Shown here in pieces: positions 8,382-17,529 of a stretch of 64,000 bases of DNA (position 1 is its first letter; each line of letters opens with the position of its first letter). The stretch is from CAVOJY01 sp963696405 (GTDB taxonomy: Bacteria; Chloroflexota; Limnocylindria; Limnocylindrales; CSP1-4). The notes below the pieces were generated by a model, which saw only the letters and a program-made list of their open reading frames with translations, was not told the origin of the DNA and did not search any database. Where the stretch lies: contig CAVOJY010000005.1 in the NCBI GenBank assembly GCA_963696405.1, positions 434,001 through 498,000 of the forward strand, in the 5' to 3' direction. The translations under genes were made by a program, and so were the position numbers.

Positions 8382-10219
8382 ATGGATGGATGGACGGGGC
8401 AGTTCCTGAGGGTAAACCTGACGACGCAGACGTCCAGGGTTGAATCCTTCTCCGAGGAGTTCGCCCACACCTGGATCGGGGGGCGCGGTTTCGCCGCCAA
8501 GATCCTCTACGACGAGCTGCCGCCGGGCATCGACCCCCTGGGCCCGGAGAACAAGCTTGTCGTGGCCGTCGGCCCTATCAGCGGCATCCCGGCCCCCAAC
8601 ACGGGGAAGACCATCGTGGCGGCCAAGTCGCCGATCACCGGCGGCTACGGCGATGGCAACCTTGGCACCCGCGTCACCGACAACATCCGCAAGGCGGGCT
8701 ACGACGCCCTCATTGTCGAGGGCAGGGCCGAGCGGCCCACCATGCTCTACATCGAGGACGACCGGGTCGAGTTCCTTCCCGCCGACGAGGTCTGGGGGAA
8801 GGGGACCTACGAGACCAACGACTGGATCTACGCGAAGTACGGCAAGGGTGTCGGGGTCCTCAACATCGGCCAGGCGGGCGAGAACATGGTCCGTTACGCC
8901 GTCATCCGCAGCATGGAGGGGCGGTCCGGCGGCCGGCCGGGCATGGGCGCCGTCATGGGCTCGAAGCTGCTGAAAGCCATCGTGGTCAAGGGATCGAAGC
9001 CGATCCCCAGGCCTTCCCGGCGGCCATGAAAGAGCTCGGCCGCGACGACCTGCGGACGGTCCACACCATGGACAAGGAGGCCGCCTGGTCGGTGCAAGGC
9101 ACCACGGGCGTCCTTCCCTGGTGCAACGAGGTGGCGGCGCTCCCCGTCCGCAACTTCCGGGGTACCCACCACGCCGACGCCTGGAAGGTGGACGGCGAGC
9201 GGGTCGCCGCCGCGCGGATCGCCACCTACGGCTGTCCCAACTGCACCATGCGCTGCGGCATCGCCGTTCCCGACGACGAGGGCCGCGAGTCGGAGCTCGA
9301 CTACGAGAACGTGGGCCTGCTGGGGCCCAATCTCGAGATCTTCGACCTGCCGCAGATGGCGGCCCTCAACTACCTGTGCGACGACTACGGGCTGGACACC
9401 ATGTCGGCGGGTGGCGTGCTGGGCTTCTATGCCGACGCCATCGACCACGGTGCCGTCTCCGGGGACCTCAGGTTCGGCGATGCCGAGGGCTTCAAGAAGG
9501 CCCTGGCCTCGATCGCCCACCGGGAGGGAGCGGTCGGCGACCTGCTGGCCGAGGGCACCTTGCGTGCCGCACGAGCCATCGGCAACGGCTCCGAGGCCTA
9601 CGCCATGCAGGTCAAGGGCCTGGAGATCTCGGCCTACAACTGCAAGTTCATCCCGGGCATGGCGCTCGCCTTCGGGGTCAGCCCCATCGGCGCGCACCAC
9701 AAGGAGTCCTGGATCATCACCTACGAGATCCAGCAGACGCCCCGCGAGTCCTACGGCCGCGACAAGGCCCAGAAGGTCGTGGATCTGCAGCGCATCCGGG
9801 GCGGTCTCTTCGAAGCCATCGTCACCTGCCGCTTTCCCTGGGTCGAGCTCGGGTGGGGGGTGGAGAACTACCCCAAGTACTTCAACACGATCACCGGCCT
9901 CGACTGGGAGCTGGAGGATTTCTGGCCCTACTCCGACCGCGTCTACGCCCTCATGAAGCTCTTCTGGTTGCGCGAGCACCCGGCGACCGACCGGCGGGAT
10001 GACTACCCGCCCCCCGTCTGGTTCGACCCGTCGAACGTCGACACGGAAGGCCCCATCGCGGGCATGCACCTGGAGTACGACAAGTACGACAGCCTCCTCC
10101 AGCACTACTACGACATCCGTGGCTACGATCGGCGCGGCATCCCGACTCGCGCCACGCTGGAGCGGCTGGGGCTCGCCGCCGAGGCCGCGGCCGCGGAGCC
10201 GTTCGCAACGCTCACCTGA
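8382..10219 (+). CDS. Aldehyde:ferredoxin oxidoreductase, tungstopterin type (one frameshift)
   Basis: Starts at ATG 8382 with a GAGG ribosome site. The N-terminal AOR_N domain (GWTGQFLRVNLTTQ, GGRGFAAKILYDELP, GKTIVAAKSPITGGYGDGN) fills the first 210 residues. The frame then slips near 9006; restoring one C in a C-run gives a continuous product of about 612 residues. The downstream part has the 4Fe-4S ligands CPNCTMRC (about 283-290), the pterin-binding DDYGLDTMSAG, and a late Cys in VTCRFPW as likely fourth ligand. Family role: oxidation of aldehydes to acids with ferredoxin as acceptor, using W (or Mo) bis-pterin. The MoaD-like gene follows by 14 nt, a common AOR neighbour. The substrate is probably an aldehyde from amino-acid breakdown (inference). 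Confidence 0.88.
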
Positions 10220-10233
10220 GGCACTCACCCGAC

Positions 10234-10461
10234 ATGAAGGTAACGGTCAAGCTGATCGGGGGGTTCGTCCACACGGTGGGGTTCAGTGAGAAGCAGGTGG
10301 ACGTCACGCCGGGGACGACGGCCGCTCAGTTGCTCGCGAGCCTCGCCATCGACACGACCCGCCCCATGATCATCGGCCGGAACGGGCGGGCCATCCAGCC
10401 GGACGAGGAGATCCGGGACGGCGACCGGATCGTCATCTCCCCGATCTTCTCGGGAGGCTGA
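10234..10461 (+). CDS. MoaD/ThiS-like sulfur carrier protein
   Basis: A 75-residue beta-grasp protein ending in the di-glycine tail SGG needed for thiocarboxylation. MKVTVKLIGG, the central VTPGTTAAQLL and the DGDRIVISPIFSGG end fit MoaD/ThiS. It starts 14 nt after the AOR gene, so it probably serves that enzyme's pterin cofactor. A second, fused MoaD occurs at 18737-19543, so this copy is likely the AOR-dedicated one. Confidence 0.85.
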   Translation: MKVTVKLIGGFVHTVGFSEKQVDVTPGTTAAQLLASLAIDTTRPMIIGRNGRAIQPDEEIRDGDRIVISPIFSGG

Positions 10462-11061
10462 GCCCGGGCCGGATCCCCGGACCCTGGTTGACGGGCGGGA
10501 CGGCCCGGGACGGTCGACTGGCGCTCCGCCGCCGGTCAGGGAGCCGGGGGGAGGACCGGGACGCCCGCGCGCGGGGAGGCCCCGAGGCCCAGGGTCGCGC
10601 CCGGCACGCGGCCCGGACGCGTCGTCCCGCAGGCACCATGACGAACGCAAATGCCGGTAGTGCTGGCCGTTGCCTCGCGGATCGTGCCACCACCCAGGCG
10701 CCCCTGGAGCGCGCCTTCCCGTCCCGCCGCGAGTGTGACGGGGGATGACTCGGTGCCGCGCAGGATTGTCGTGGCGCGGATCCGGGGCAGCCGGCCGGCT
10801 TGTGCTACAGGGGTTTGCGTAGGGCCGAGGCGCGGCGCCGCCCATCGACAGGACCGGTTCTCGCGCCCGGCCGCCATTCGCATCTGCCGCCTCTCGCAAC
10901 GTCCCCCGCCTGCTACACTCCGGGAGGCGTATGCAGACTGCATAGACGGTATTCATTCGGTGGTGCCGGACCGGTGGCCATGCCGGGACCGCCGGACGGC
11001 GGGCGGCGGCGCGGCGGCGCGGCGGCGCCGGGGCGAGACGGTGGCAGACGGAGGCAGGACC
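10462..11061. other. 600-nt intergenic region upstream of the aminotransferase
   Basis: No credible gene is seen in either strand; the short frames here lack coding character. The 3' third holds a -10-like TACACT and a palindrome (listed separately). It ends in a GGC/GCG-rich simple-sequence patch at about 10990-11035 and the GGAGG ribosome site of the next gene. Confidence 0.6.
10914..10944 (+). promoter_or_regulatory. -10 element and palindromic operator candidate for aminotransferase gene
   Basis: TACACT (10914-10919) is followed 10 nt later by the perfect inverted repeat TATGCA-GAC-TGCATA (10930-10944). If transcription starts about 7 nt after the -10 box, the palindrome lies at about +4 to +18, a typical repressor position. 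No good -35 box was found. Confidence 0.4.
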
Positions 11062-12363
11062 ATGACCGAGATTGCTGACCGGGCGGCGAGGGTGCGGACG
11101 GTCCCCCACCTCCTGACCGAGATCCCCGGCCCGAAAGCCCGGGCGCACATCGCCTTCGACCAGGCCTTCACATCGCCGAGCCTGCCCCGCGCCTACCCGT
11201 TCGTCCCCGCTCGCGGCGATGGCTGCATGATCGAGGACATCGACGGCAATCGTTTCCTCGACTTCAACGCCGGCATCGCCGTCAACTCGACCGGTCACGC
11301 CCACCCGCGCGTGGTCGCCGCCATCCAGCGCCAGGCCGAGCAACTCCTCCACTACTCCGCCTCCGATTTCTTCCTCCCGATCTACGCCGAGCTGGCGCGC
11401 GAGCTCGACCGCATCGCGCCCATGAAGGGAGCCACCCGCGCGTTCATCACGAACTCCGGCACCGAGGCTGTCGAAGCAGCCATGAAGCTCGCCCGCAGCC
11501 ACACCGGCCGCCAGGCCTTTGTCTCGTTCCTGGGCGCGTTCCACGGCCGGAGCTACGGCGCGGTGAGCCTCACCGGCTCGAAGGCGAAGTACCACGCCGG
11601 GTTCGCGCCGCTCGTCCCGGGCATCTTCCACATTCCGTACGGGAACGCCGGCCTGGACGAGCTGGAGGACCGCGTGTTCAAGCGGCTCGTACCGCCGTCC
11701 GAGGTTGCCGCCATCTTCGTCGAGCCGATCCAGGGCGAGGGCGGCTACGTGGTGCCCGAGCCGGACTTCCTGCCGCGCCTTCGCCGCATCTGCGACGAGT
11801 ACGGGATCCTCCTCGTGGCCGACGAGGTCCAGTCGGGCCTGGGTCGCACCGGGAAGATGTGGGCCATCGAGCACTGGGGCGTCGAGCCGGACATCCTCCT
11901 CTCGGCCAAGGGGCTGGGCTCCGGCCTGCCGATCGGGGCGATGGTCGCGAAGAACGAGGTCATGAGCTGGAAGCCCGGCGCCCACGGCTCGACGTACGGG
12001 GGCAACCCGATCGCCTGCGCCGCGGCCCTCGAGACGATCCACCTGGTCGAGGACGGGCTCATGGCGAACGCCGCCGAGCGCGGGGAGCAAGCGCTGGCCG
12101 CCCTCCGGCCGCTCGTGCGTCGTCACGATCGGATCGTGCGCGACGTGCGCGGCCGCGGCCTCATGATCGGCGTCCAGTTCGACTCCGGGACCACCGCCGA
12201 CGCGGTCCAGTGGGCGTCGTTCCAGCGCGGCCTCCTCGTCCTGGAGGCCGGTGACGATGTTGTCCGAATCTCGCCTGCGCTCGTCATCAGCGCCGCCGAG
12301 ATCGAGACCGGCGTCCGGCTCTTCTCCGAGGCGATCGCCGAGGTGGACGCAGCGGGAGCGTGA
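11062..12363 (+). CDS. gabT: Class III aminotransferase, 4-aminobutyrate type
   Basis: A 433-residue PLP enzyme starting at ATG 11062 after a GGAGG site. Visible motifs: FLDFNAGIAVNSTGHAHP near the start, ITNSGTEAVEAAMKLAR (PLP phosphate loop), EPIQGEGG, DEVQSGLGRTGKMWA and the Schiff-base lysine in LLSAKGLGSG. The family transfers the amino group of GABA or related omega-amino acids to 2-oxoglutarate. Specificity among GABA, 5-aminovalerate, beta-amino acids or acetylornithine cannot be fixed; GabT fits best. The neighbouring CoA-transferase and second aminotransferase suggest amino-acid degradation. A palindrome at its probable transcription start hints at induction by substrate. Confidence 0.85.
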   Translation: MTEIADRAARVRTVPHLLTEIPGPKARAHIAFDQAFTSPSLPRAYPFVPARGDGCMIEDIDGNRFLDFNAGIAVNSTGHAHPRVVAAIQRQAEQLLHYSASDFFLPIYAELARELDRIAPMKGATRAFITNSGTEAVEAAMKLARSHTGRQAFVSFLGAFHGRSYGAVSLTGSKAKYHAGFAPLVPGIFHIPYGNAGLDELEDRVFKRLVPPSEVAAIFVEPIQGEGGYVVPEPDFLPRLRRICDEYGILLVADEVQSGLGRTGKMWAIEHWGVEPDILLSAKGLGSGLPIGAMVAKNEVMSWKPGAHGSTYGGNPIACAAALETIHLVEDGLMANAAERGEQALAALRPLVRRHDRIVRDVRGRGLMIGVQFDSGTTADAVQWASFQRGLLVLEAGDDVVRISPALVISAAEIETGVRLFSEAIAEVDAAGA

Positions 12364-12731
12364 CGATCGCGGTGCCGTCAGCGCGGCAGCTCGTGGCCCC
12401 GCATGGCGAAGGCGCCCACGTGGCCGAGCACGAATCGCGTGCAGACCCGACCGCAAAGGAGCCCACAAAGCCTCCCGAGCCTGCCCAGCTCCCGCGTGAA
12501 GGGAAATCGGCGGAGAGGCGCGCATCCTTCCCGTGTGATGGGAACCTGGCAGCCGCACGTATCGTTCCCGCCTGCGGATCCGGGCGACGGAGCCGAGGGG
12601 CAGCCCGCGACGGAGCCGAGGATCGCGGCTGCAGACGGCGGGCTCGGGGGCGGTGAGGATCCAACGCACGCCGGGGATGCGAGCACGAGCGGCGCGCCGT
12701 ACCCTGACGTGGCAATGACATCGAGGCTGCA
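12364..12731. other. 368-nt intergenic region with duplicated start-codon sequence
   Basis: No gene is seen. The 12-mer CAATGACATCGA occurs at 12713-12724 and again, 17 nt later, at 12730-12741. The second copy contains the ATG of the CoA-transferase gene; the first copy's ATG runs only six codons to a stop. A GGGAAC/GTTCCC inverted pair with an 18-nt gap lies near 12540-12570. Confidence 0.5.
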
Positions 12732-13649
12732 ATGACATCGAAAGTGACCACCATGGCCGACGCCGTGCGCGGGCTCGTGCGCGACGGCGACACGGTCGCC
12801 ATCGAAGGCTTCACCCATCTCATCGGGTTCGCCGCCGGCCACGAGATCATCCGGCAGCGCAAGCGTGACCTCACCCTCGCGCGCATGACGCCGGACCTCA
12901 TCTACGACCAGATGGTGGGCGCCGGCGTGGCCAGGAAGCTCATCTTCAGCTGGCTCGGGAACCCCGGCGTGGGAAGCCTCCACGCCGTCCGCCGGCGGAT
13001 CGAGTCGGCCGACCCGGCCCCCCTCGAGGTCGAGGAGTACAGCCACTTCGGCATGGTCGGCCGGTACGTGGCCGGGGCCACCAACCTCCCCTTCTTCCCG
13101 CTGCGCTCGTACTTCGAGACCGACCTGCCCGTCGCGAACCCCCTCATCCGGCAGATCCGCTCGCCGTACGGCGACGAGGTCGTCTACGCCGTGCCGCCGC
13201 TCCGCCCGGACGTCTCGATCGTCCACGCGCAGCGGGCCGACGCGAACGGAGACACCCAGGTCTGGGGCCTGCTCGGCTGCCAGAAAGAGGCCGCCTTCGC
13301 CGCCGACCGCGTCATCGTCGTCGTCGAAGAGCTGGTGGACGAGGCGGTCGTCCGCGCCGACCCCAACCGCACCATCATCCCGGGACTCCTGGTGGACGCG
13401 GTGGTGGTCGAGCCGTTCGGCGCCCACCCCTCGTACGTCCAGGGCTACTACGACCGCGACAACCAGTTCTACCTGGACTGGGAGGCGATCAGCCGCGACG
13501 CGGCGGCCCTGGACGCCTGGCTGGACGAATGGGTGTACGGCGTTTCCGGGCGCGCCGAGTACGCCGCCAAGCTCGGCGAGGAGCGACTCGCACGGTTGAA
13601 GCCGGGCACGGCACCATCCGGATCGGTGGACTACGGAGCGTATCGATGA
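12732..13649 (+). CDS. CoA-transferase family I, subunit A
   Basis: A 305-residue protein with the CoA-transferase (PF01144) fold: VRDGDTVAIEGFTHLIGFAAGHE at the start (partial motif) and NPLIRQIRSPYGDEVV, HAQRADANGDTQVWG in the middle. Closest in style to glutaconate CoA-transferase GctA or the steroid-ring enzyme IpdA. With subunit B, whose start overlaps its stop (ATGA), it should form a hetero-oligomer that moves CoA between organic acids, or acts as a hydrolase in IpdAB-like cases. Its placement between two aminotransferases suggests activation of a dicarboxylic or hydroxy acid from amino-acid breakdown (inference). Confidence 0.85.
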   Translation: MTSKVTTMADAVRGLVRDGDTVAIEGFTHLIGFAAGHEIIRQRKRDLTLARMTPDLIYDQMVGAGVARKLIFSWLGNPGVGSLHAVRRRIESADPAPLEVEEYSHFGMVGRYVAGATNLPFFPLRSYFETDLPVANPLIRQIRSPYGDEVVYAVPPLRPDVSIVHAQRADANGDTQVWGLLGCQKEAAFAADRVIVVVEELVDEAVVRADPNRTIIPGLLVDAVVVEPFGAHPSYVQGYYDRDNQFYLDWEAISRDAAALDAWLDEWVYGVSGRAEYAAKLGEERLARLKPGTAPSGSVDYGAYR

Positions 13650-14491
13650 GCGAGCCGCGCGAACCGGCCGGGCCTGCCGACGCCACGCCCGCCGCCTCGA
13701 CCGCCGCCGTGCCTGCCGCGACCGCGGCCTTCTCCAAGTCCGAGATGATGATCGTGGCCGCTGCCCGGGAGCTGGCCGGGCAGCACGTCTGCTTCGTCGG
13801 CGTGGGTCTCCCGAACATCGCGGTCAACCTCGCGAAGAGAACCGTGACTCCCGACCTCGAGCTGGTGTACGAGTCGGGGGCCTTCGGCGCAGAGCCGGCC
13901 CGCCTGCCGCTCTCGATCGGCGATCCCACCATCGTCACCGGGGCGACGGCCGTGACCAGCATGTTCGAGCTCTTCGCCTACTACCTCCAGCGCGGGCTCA
14001 TCGACGTGGGCTTCCTGGGCGCCGCCCAGATCGACCGCTACGGGAACATCAACACCACGGTCATCGGCGACTACGAACACCCAAAGGTGCGCCTGCCCGG
14101 GTCGGGCGGGGCCTGCGAGATCGCCATCAACGCCCGCCAGGTCTTCGTCATCATGCGCCAGGGAAAGCGCTCGTTCGTCGAGAAGATCGACTTCCGGACC
14201 TCGCCGGGGAACCTGGGCGGGCCCGACGGGGCGCGTACCCGGGCCGAGCAGGGCTGGATCGGAAGGGGCCCGTCGGTCGTCGTGACCGACCTGGGCATCT
14301 ACCACTTCGACGAGAGCGGCGAGATGCGGCTCGACTCGCTCCACCCGGGCGCCACCCTCGAGCAGGTGCGGGAGGCGATGGCGTGGGAGCCTCGGGTGGC
14401 CGACCCGCTCGCCCGGACGCCGGAGCCCACGGCCGAGGAACTGCGCCTCATTCGCGACGAGCTCGACCCCCAGGGGGTGTACACGAAGTGA
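13646..14491 (+). CDS. CoA-transferase family I, subunit B
   Basis: A 281-residue partner subunit, translationally coupled to subunit A. After an Ala/Pro-rich leader of about 30 residues it reads MMIVAAARELAGQHVCFVGVG and LELVYESGAFGAEP. The Glu in ESG is the likely CoA-thioester-forming residue of family I enzymes. Further conserved blocks are GFLGAAQIDRYGNINTT and GSGGACEIA. GctB and IpdB share this layout. Substrate is unknown; the adjoining aminotransferases imply a carboxylic acid derived from an amino acid. Confidence 0.85.
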   Translation: MSEPREPAGPADATPAASTAAVPAATAAFSKSEMMIVAAARELAGQHVCFVGVGLPNIAVNLAKRTVTPDLELVYESGAFGAEPARLPLSIGDPTIVTGATAVTSMFELFAYYLQRGLIDVGFLGAAQIDRYGNINTTVIGDYEHPKVRLPGSGGACEIAINARQVFVIMRQGKRSFVEKIDFRTSPGNLGGPDGARTRAEQGWIGRGPSVVVTDLGIYHFDESGEMRLDSLHPGATLEQVREAMAWEPRVADPLARTPEPTAEELRLIRDELDPQGVYTK

Positions 14492-14569
14492 GCGCGGTTC
14501 GGAACCACGCAAGCCGGTGAGGGGAACGAGACTCTGCCCGCCGCCACCGAAGGGGAGGATCGAAGGCTG

Positions 14570-15946
14570 ATGTCGGCCGATGAGCTGACCCGCCGCCGCG
14601 GCGTCCCGGAGGCGACCGCCCCGGGGCGTGTCTTCCAGCGCGCCAGGGGGATGCCGCCGGCCGCGGTCCGCGCGGAGGGGGCCCAGATCTGGGACGCTGC
14701 CGGGAAACGGTACCTCGACGCGTCCGGTGGGGCGCTCGTGGTGAACGTCGGGCACGGCCGGGAGTCCATCGCCCGGGTCATGGCCGAGCAGGCCTCGCGG
14801 GTCGCATATGCCCACGGCACTGCCTTCACGAGCGAGTCGCTCGAGGCATACGCGGCCGAGGTGGGGCCGCTCCTGCCCCTCGAGTCGCCCGCGCTCTACC
14901 CCGTCAGCGGGGGCTCCGAAGCAACCGAGACCGCGCTCAAGATGGCACGCGCCTACTTCCTCGCGCGCGGCGAGCCGGCCCGCACGATCGTGGTCGCCCG
15001 GTGGGGCAGCTACCACGGGAACACGCTGGGCGCGCTGGACCTGTCTGGCCGGCGCCCGCTCCGCCGGCCCTACGAAGTCTGGCTGGGCAGGTTCCGGCAC
15101 GTGAGCGCCGCCTACCCGTACCGGGCGGGGGAGCCGGGTGCCCACGCCCTGGGCGATGCGGACGAGCTGGCGGCCGAGCTGGAGCGGGTCATCCTTTCCG
15201 AGGGGCCAGGGACGGTCGCCGCGTTCGTGGCGGAGCCCGTGGTGGGAGCGACACTGGGCGTGGTTGCGCCGCCGCCCGGATACTGGGACGCGATCGCGGA
15301 CGTCTGCCGGCGACACGGCGTCCTGCTTGTGCTCGACGAGGTCATGACCGGGTTCGGCCGAACGGGCCGCTGGTTCGGGGCTGACAACTGGGGCCTGCGT
15401 CCGGACATCGTGATCGCCGCCAAGGGAGCGACCGGCGGGTACTGGCCCTTCGGCTTCACCGCGGCGGCGGGCCACGTGTACGAGACGATCCGCGACCGGG
15501 GCGGCTTCGTCCATGGCTTCACCTTCTCCCACTCGATCGTCGGAGCGGCGGTGGCCCGCGAGGTGCTGCGGATCCTGCGGACCGAGGACCTGGTGGTGTC
15601 GAGTGCCCGGAAGGGCGAGCGGCTCCTGGCCGCCCTTCGGCGGGTGTTCGATGAGCACCCCCACGCCGGCGACATCCGGGGAATGGGGCTCTTCGCCGCC
15701 GTGGAGCTTGTGCTGGATTGCGAGACGAAGGCGCCATTCCCACGTGACCGCCTGGTGACCGAGCGAGCACTCGCAGCGGCCAGGGAGCGCGGGCTTCTCC
15801 TCTATCCGGGGACCGGGAACGCGAACGGCATCGACGGCGACATCGTCATGGTGGGGCCGCCGTTCGTGGTGACCGACGACCAGATCGAGGAGATCGCGCG
15901 CGGGCTGCGCGAGGCGGTGGACCGGGCGGTCGCCATCAGTAGCTGA
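14570..15946 (+). CDS. Class III aminotransferase (second copy, distinct subgroup)
   Basis: A 458-residue PLP enzyme. Motifs: YLDASGGALVVNVGHGRE, PVSGGSEATETALKMAR, RWGSYHGNTLGALDLSG, DEVMTGFGRTGRWFG and lysine in IVIAAKGATGGYWPFG. The motif spectrum is that of omega-aminotransferases (BioA/adenosylmethionine-like and beta-alanine/taurine types), clearly different from the gabT-like gene upstream. It lies 78 nt after the CoA-transferase B gene on the same strand and meets the convergent aminomutase-like gene 11 nt beyond its stop. Likely part of the same catabolic unit; the exact amine donor is unknown. Confidence 0.83.
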   Translation: MSADELTRRRGVPEATAPGRVFQRARGMPPAAVRAEGAQIWDAAGKRYLDASGGALVVNVGHGRESIARVMAEQASRVAYAHGTAFTSESLEAYAAEVGPLLPLESPALYPVSGGSEATETALKMARAYFLARGEPARTIVVARWGSYHGNTLGALDLSGRRPLRRPYEVWLGRFRHVSAAYPYRAGEPGAHALGDADELAAELERVILSEGPGTVAAFVAEPVVGATLGVVAPPPGYWDAIADVCRRHGVLLVLDEVMTGFGRTGRWFGADNWGLRPDIVIAAKGATGGYWPFGFTAAAGHVYETIRDRGGFVHGFTFSHSIVGAAVAREVLRILRTEDLVVSSARKGERLLAALRRVFDEHPHAGDIRGMGLFAAVELVLDCETKAPFPRDRLVTERALAAARERGLLLYPGTGNANGIDGDIVMVGPPFVVTDDQIEEIARGLREAVDRAVAISS

Positions 15947-15957
15947 GGCCCGCGGGC

Positions 15958-17529
15958 TCAGGCTTGGGGGTGGAGCAACGCCTCGAGCCCCGGCGCGTCG
16001 GGCTGGCGCTCGGCTCGGCCGGCAGCCCCCACGTGGTTCGCATCACCCGCACCGACGAACGCATCGAAACCACGCCGCTCGAGCGCGGCCAGCGTCGTCG
16101 CCGCCGCGTCCAGCGTCGCGCCGGCGTGCTCGAGAGCGGGGCCGCGCAGGTCGCCGATCTCGCGGCCATCCGCGAGGAACCGGGCCGCGGCCATCGCACC
16201 ACGGATCGCTCCGGTCGCTGCGGCCACATGCGATCGGGCCGCCGGCGAGATGACGGCGCGAAACCGGGCGCCGCCGGCCGCCCAGGCGAGGAGGGCAGGC
16301 GCCAGGCCCTCGTCCGCCGTTTCCGAGGGATGCTCATCGAAGACAAGAGTGTGCCCTGGGAACACGAGGCCCCGGAGAGCGACTTCGGCGAGGGCGTGCG
16401 CGCCCGATCCGCTCCCCACGAACGCCGCCGGAGGCACCGCGCCCAGGCTGATTCGATCGGCCGGCACGCCGTTACCGAGCGCGAAACCGAGGCCTACGGC
16501 CTGGACCGCCAGCGCCCGCCCGGCCCGTGTCGCCGGGTGCAGGTCGGCCCCGAGACCACCTTCGGGCGCCACCAGCGGGCCGGGCCCGAGGAAGAGGTGG
16601 CAGCCCGCGCGGGCCAGGAGCGCCTGGGCAAAGGCGTGGTCGGCAAATGCGCGGTCGGGGTCCACGCCCAGCCCGAACACCGCCTCGAGCGGATCGCTGC
16701 AGACGACGTCCACCCGCTCGAACCCGGCCACCACCGCCTGCTCCGGGGCCGCGAGCCCGAGCCAGCTCGTGGCCAGCCGCGGGTAGCGGCCGGACCGCGT
16801 GGCCGCCTCGTCGAGCGCCGCCCGCAGGAGCGACAGTCCCCGCTGGCTGCCCGCCGGCGGCGGAGCTGCCGGTCCCACGGGCCAATCGTTGTCGCCGGAC
16901 CCCTCGCGGGGACCGCGCCGGAGTTCGGCATCGCGCGGCACCCGGACGCGCAACAGATCCGCTCCCGACGCGACCAGCGCAGCGGCCTCCGATGCAGCTT
17001 CCCGGGCGTCGAAGGCCCCAACGTCGCTGCCGATCCAGGGCTCCGACGGTTCTCCGAGCATGCCGACCAGCTCGCGACGAGCGGTTCGATTCGCGTCGAA
17101 CCGCTCGAGCGCCCCGGCCATCCAGCCTCCGAGCATGCGCTGCGCCTCTCGACGGATCGCGTCGTCCCCGAGCAGCTCACCTTCGGTCGCGAGATCGATG
17201 TGCCCGGCGGCAACGTCGAGCGCCAGCTGCTGCGGATCGAGCCCGTACTCGATCGACGCGACCGCGAACGGGAGTCCGACCCCCCCGCCGAGCGCGCCCG
17301 ACCCGGCCCCGCCGAGTCGATCCACCACCTCGAGCGCGAGCGGTCTCCCGCTCGCCGCAAGCCCGCCGACACCGCAGAGGCGAAGCACCGCTCGTTCACA
17401 CGCGAGGCTGGTTTGGCCTCGAGCCCGGACGGCCAGCGCGCGTCCAAGCACGAGCGCCCGATCGCGAACCTCACTTGCCTTCCCGGCGAGCGATCCGGCC
17501 GGTACTGAACCGGCGGTCCCGTTGCTCAT
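15958..17529 (-). CDS. Lysine 5,6-aminomutase alpha subunit-like protein (divergent)
   Basis: A 523-residue protein, matching the roughly 516 residues of KamD. The N-terminal stretch RALAVRARGQTSLACERAVL followed by RLCGVGGLA resembles the KamD block TVTVERAVCRLLGIDG. The middle RYPRLATSWLGLAAPEQAVV and GFERVDVVCSDPLEAVFGLG resemble the KamD TIM-barrel core (YIRLCNYCSGLCMPE, ERLDVMLNDALYG). FALGNGVPADRISLG matches its later FALLAGLPEEQMGLG. Segments that line the active site in clostridial KamD (the RTTGQS and GGTYATQ regions) are not conserved, so substrate and even activity may differ. No B12-binding beta subunit (KamE) is present in the window. The start overlaps the stop of the peptidase gene (ATGA). 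Confidence 0.6.
   Translation of the reverse strand: MSNGTAGSVPAGSLAGKASEVRDRALVLGRALAVRARGQTSLACERAVLRLCGVGGLAASGRPLALEVVDRLGGAGSGALGGGVGLPFAVASIEYGLDPQQLALDVAAGHIDLATEGELLGDDAIRREAQRMLGGWMAGALERFDANRTARRELVGMLGEPSEPWIGSDVGAFDAREAASEAAALVASGADLLRVRVPRDAELRRGPREGSGDNDWPVGPAAPPPAGSQRGLSLLRAALDEAATRSGRYPRLATSWLGLAAPEQAVVAGFERVDVVCSDPLEAVFGLGVDPDRAFADHAFAQALLARAGCHLFLGPGPLVAPEGGLGADLHPATRAGRALAVQAVGLGFALGNGVPADRISLGAVPPAAFVGSGSGAHALAEVALRGLVFPGHTLVFDEHPSETADEGLAPALLAWAAGGARFRAVISPAARSHVAAATGAIRGAMAAARFLADGREIGDLRGPALEHAGATLDAAATTLAALERRGFDAFVGAGDANHVGAAGRAERQPDAPGLEALLHPQA

Noticed and set aside
7626..9029. Continuous frame joining the aldehyde dehydrogenase relic to the AOR N-terminus, suggesting a fusion
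   Set aside because: The AOR gene has its own ATG with a ribosome site and a standard N-terminus; the linker between has no coding character, so the shared frame is chance.
10225..12738. 837-codon minus-strand frame opposite moaD and the aminotransferase gene
   Set aside because: No domain or motif; mirror image of the real plus-strand genes.
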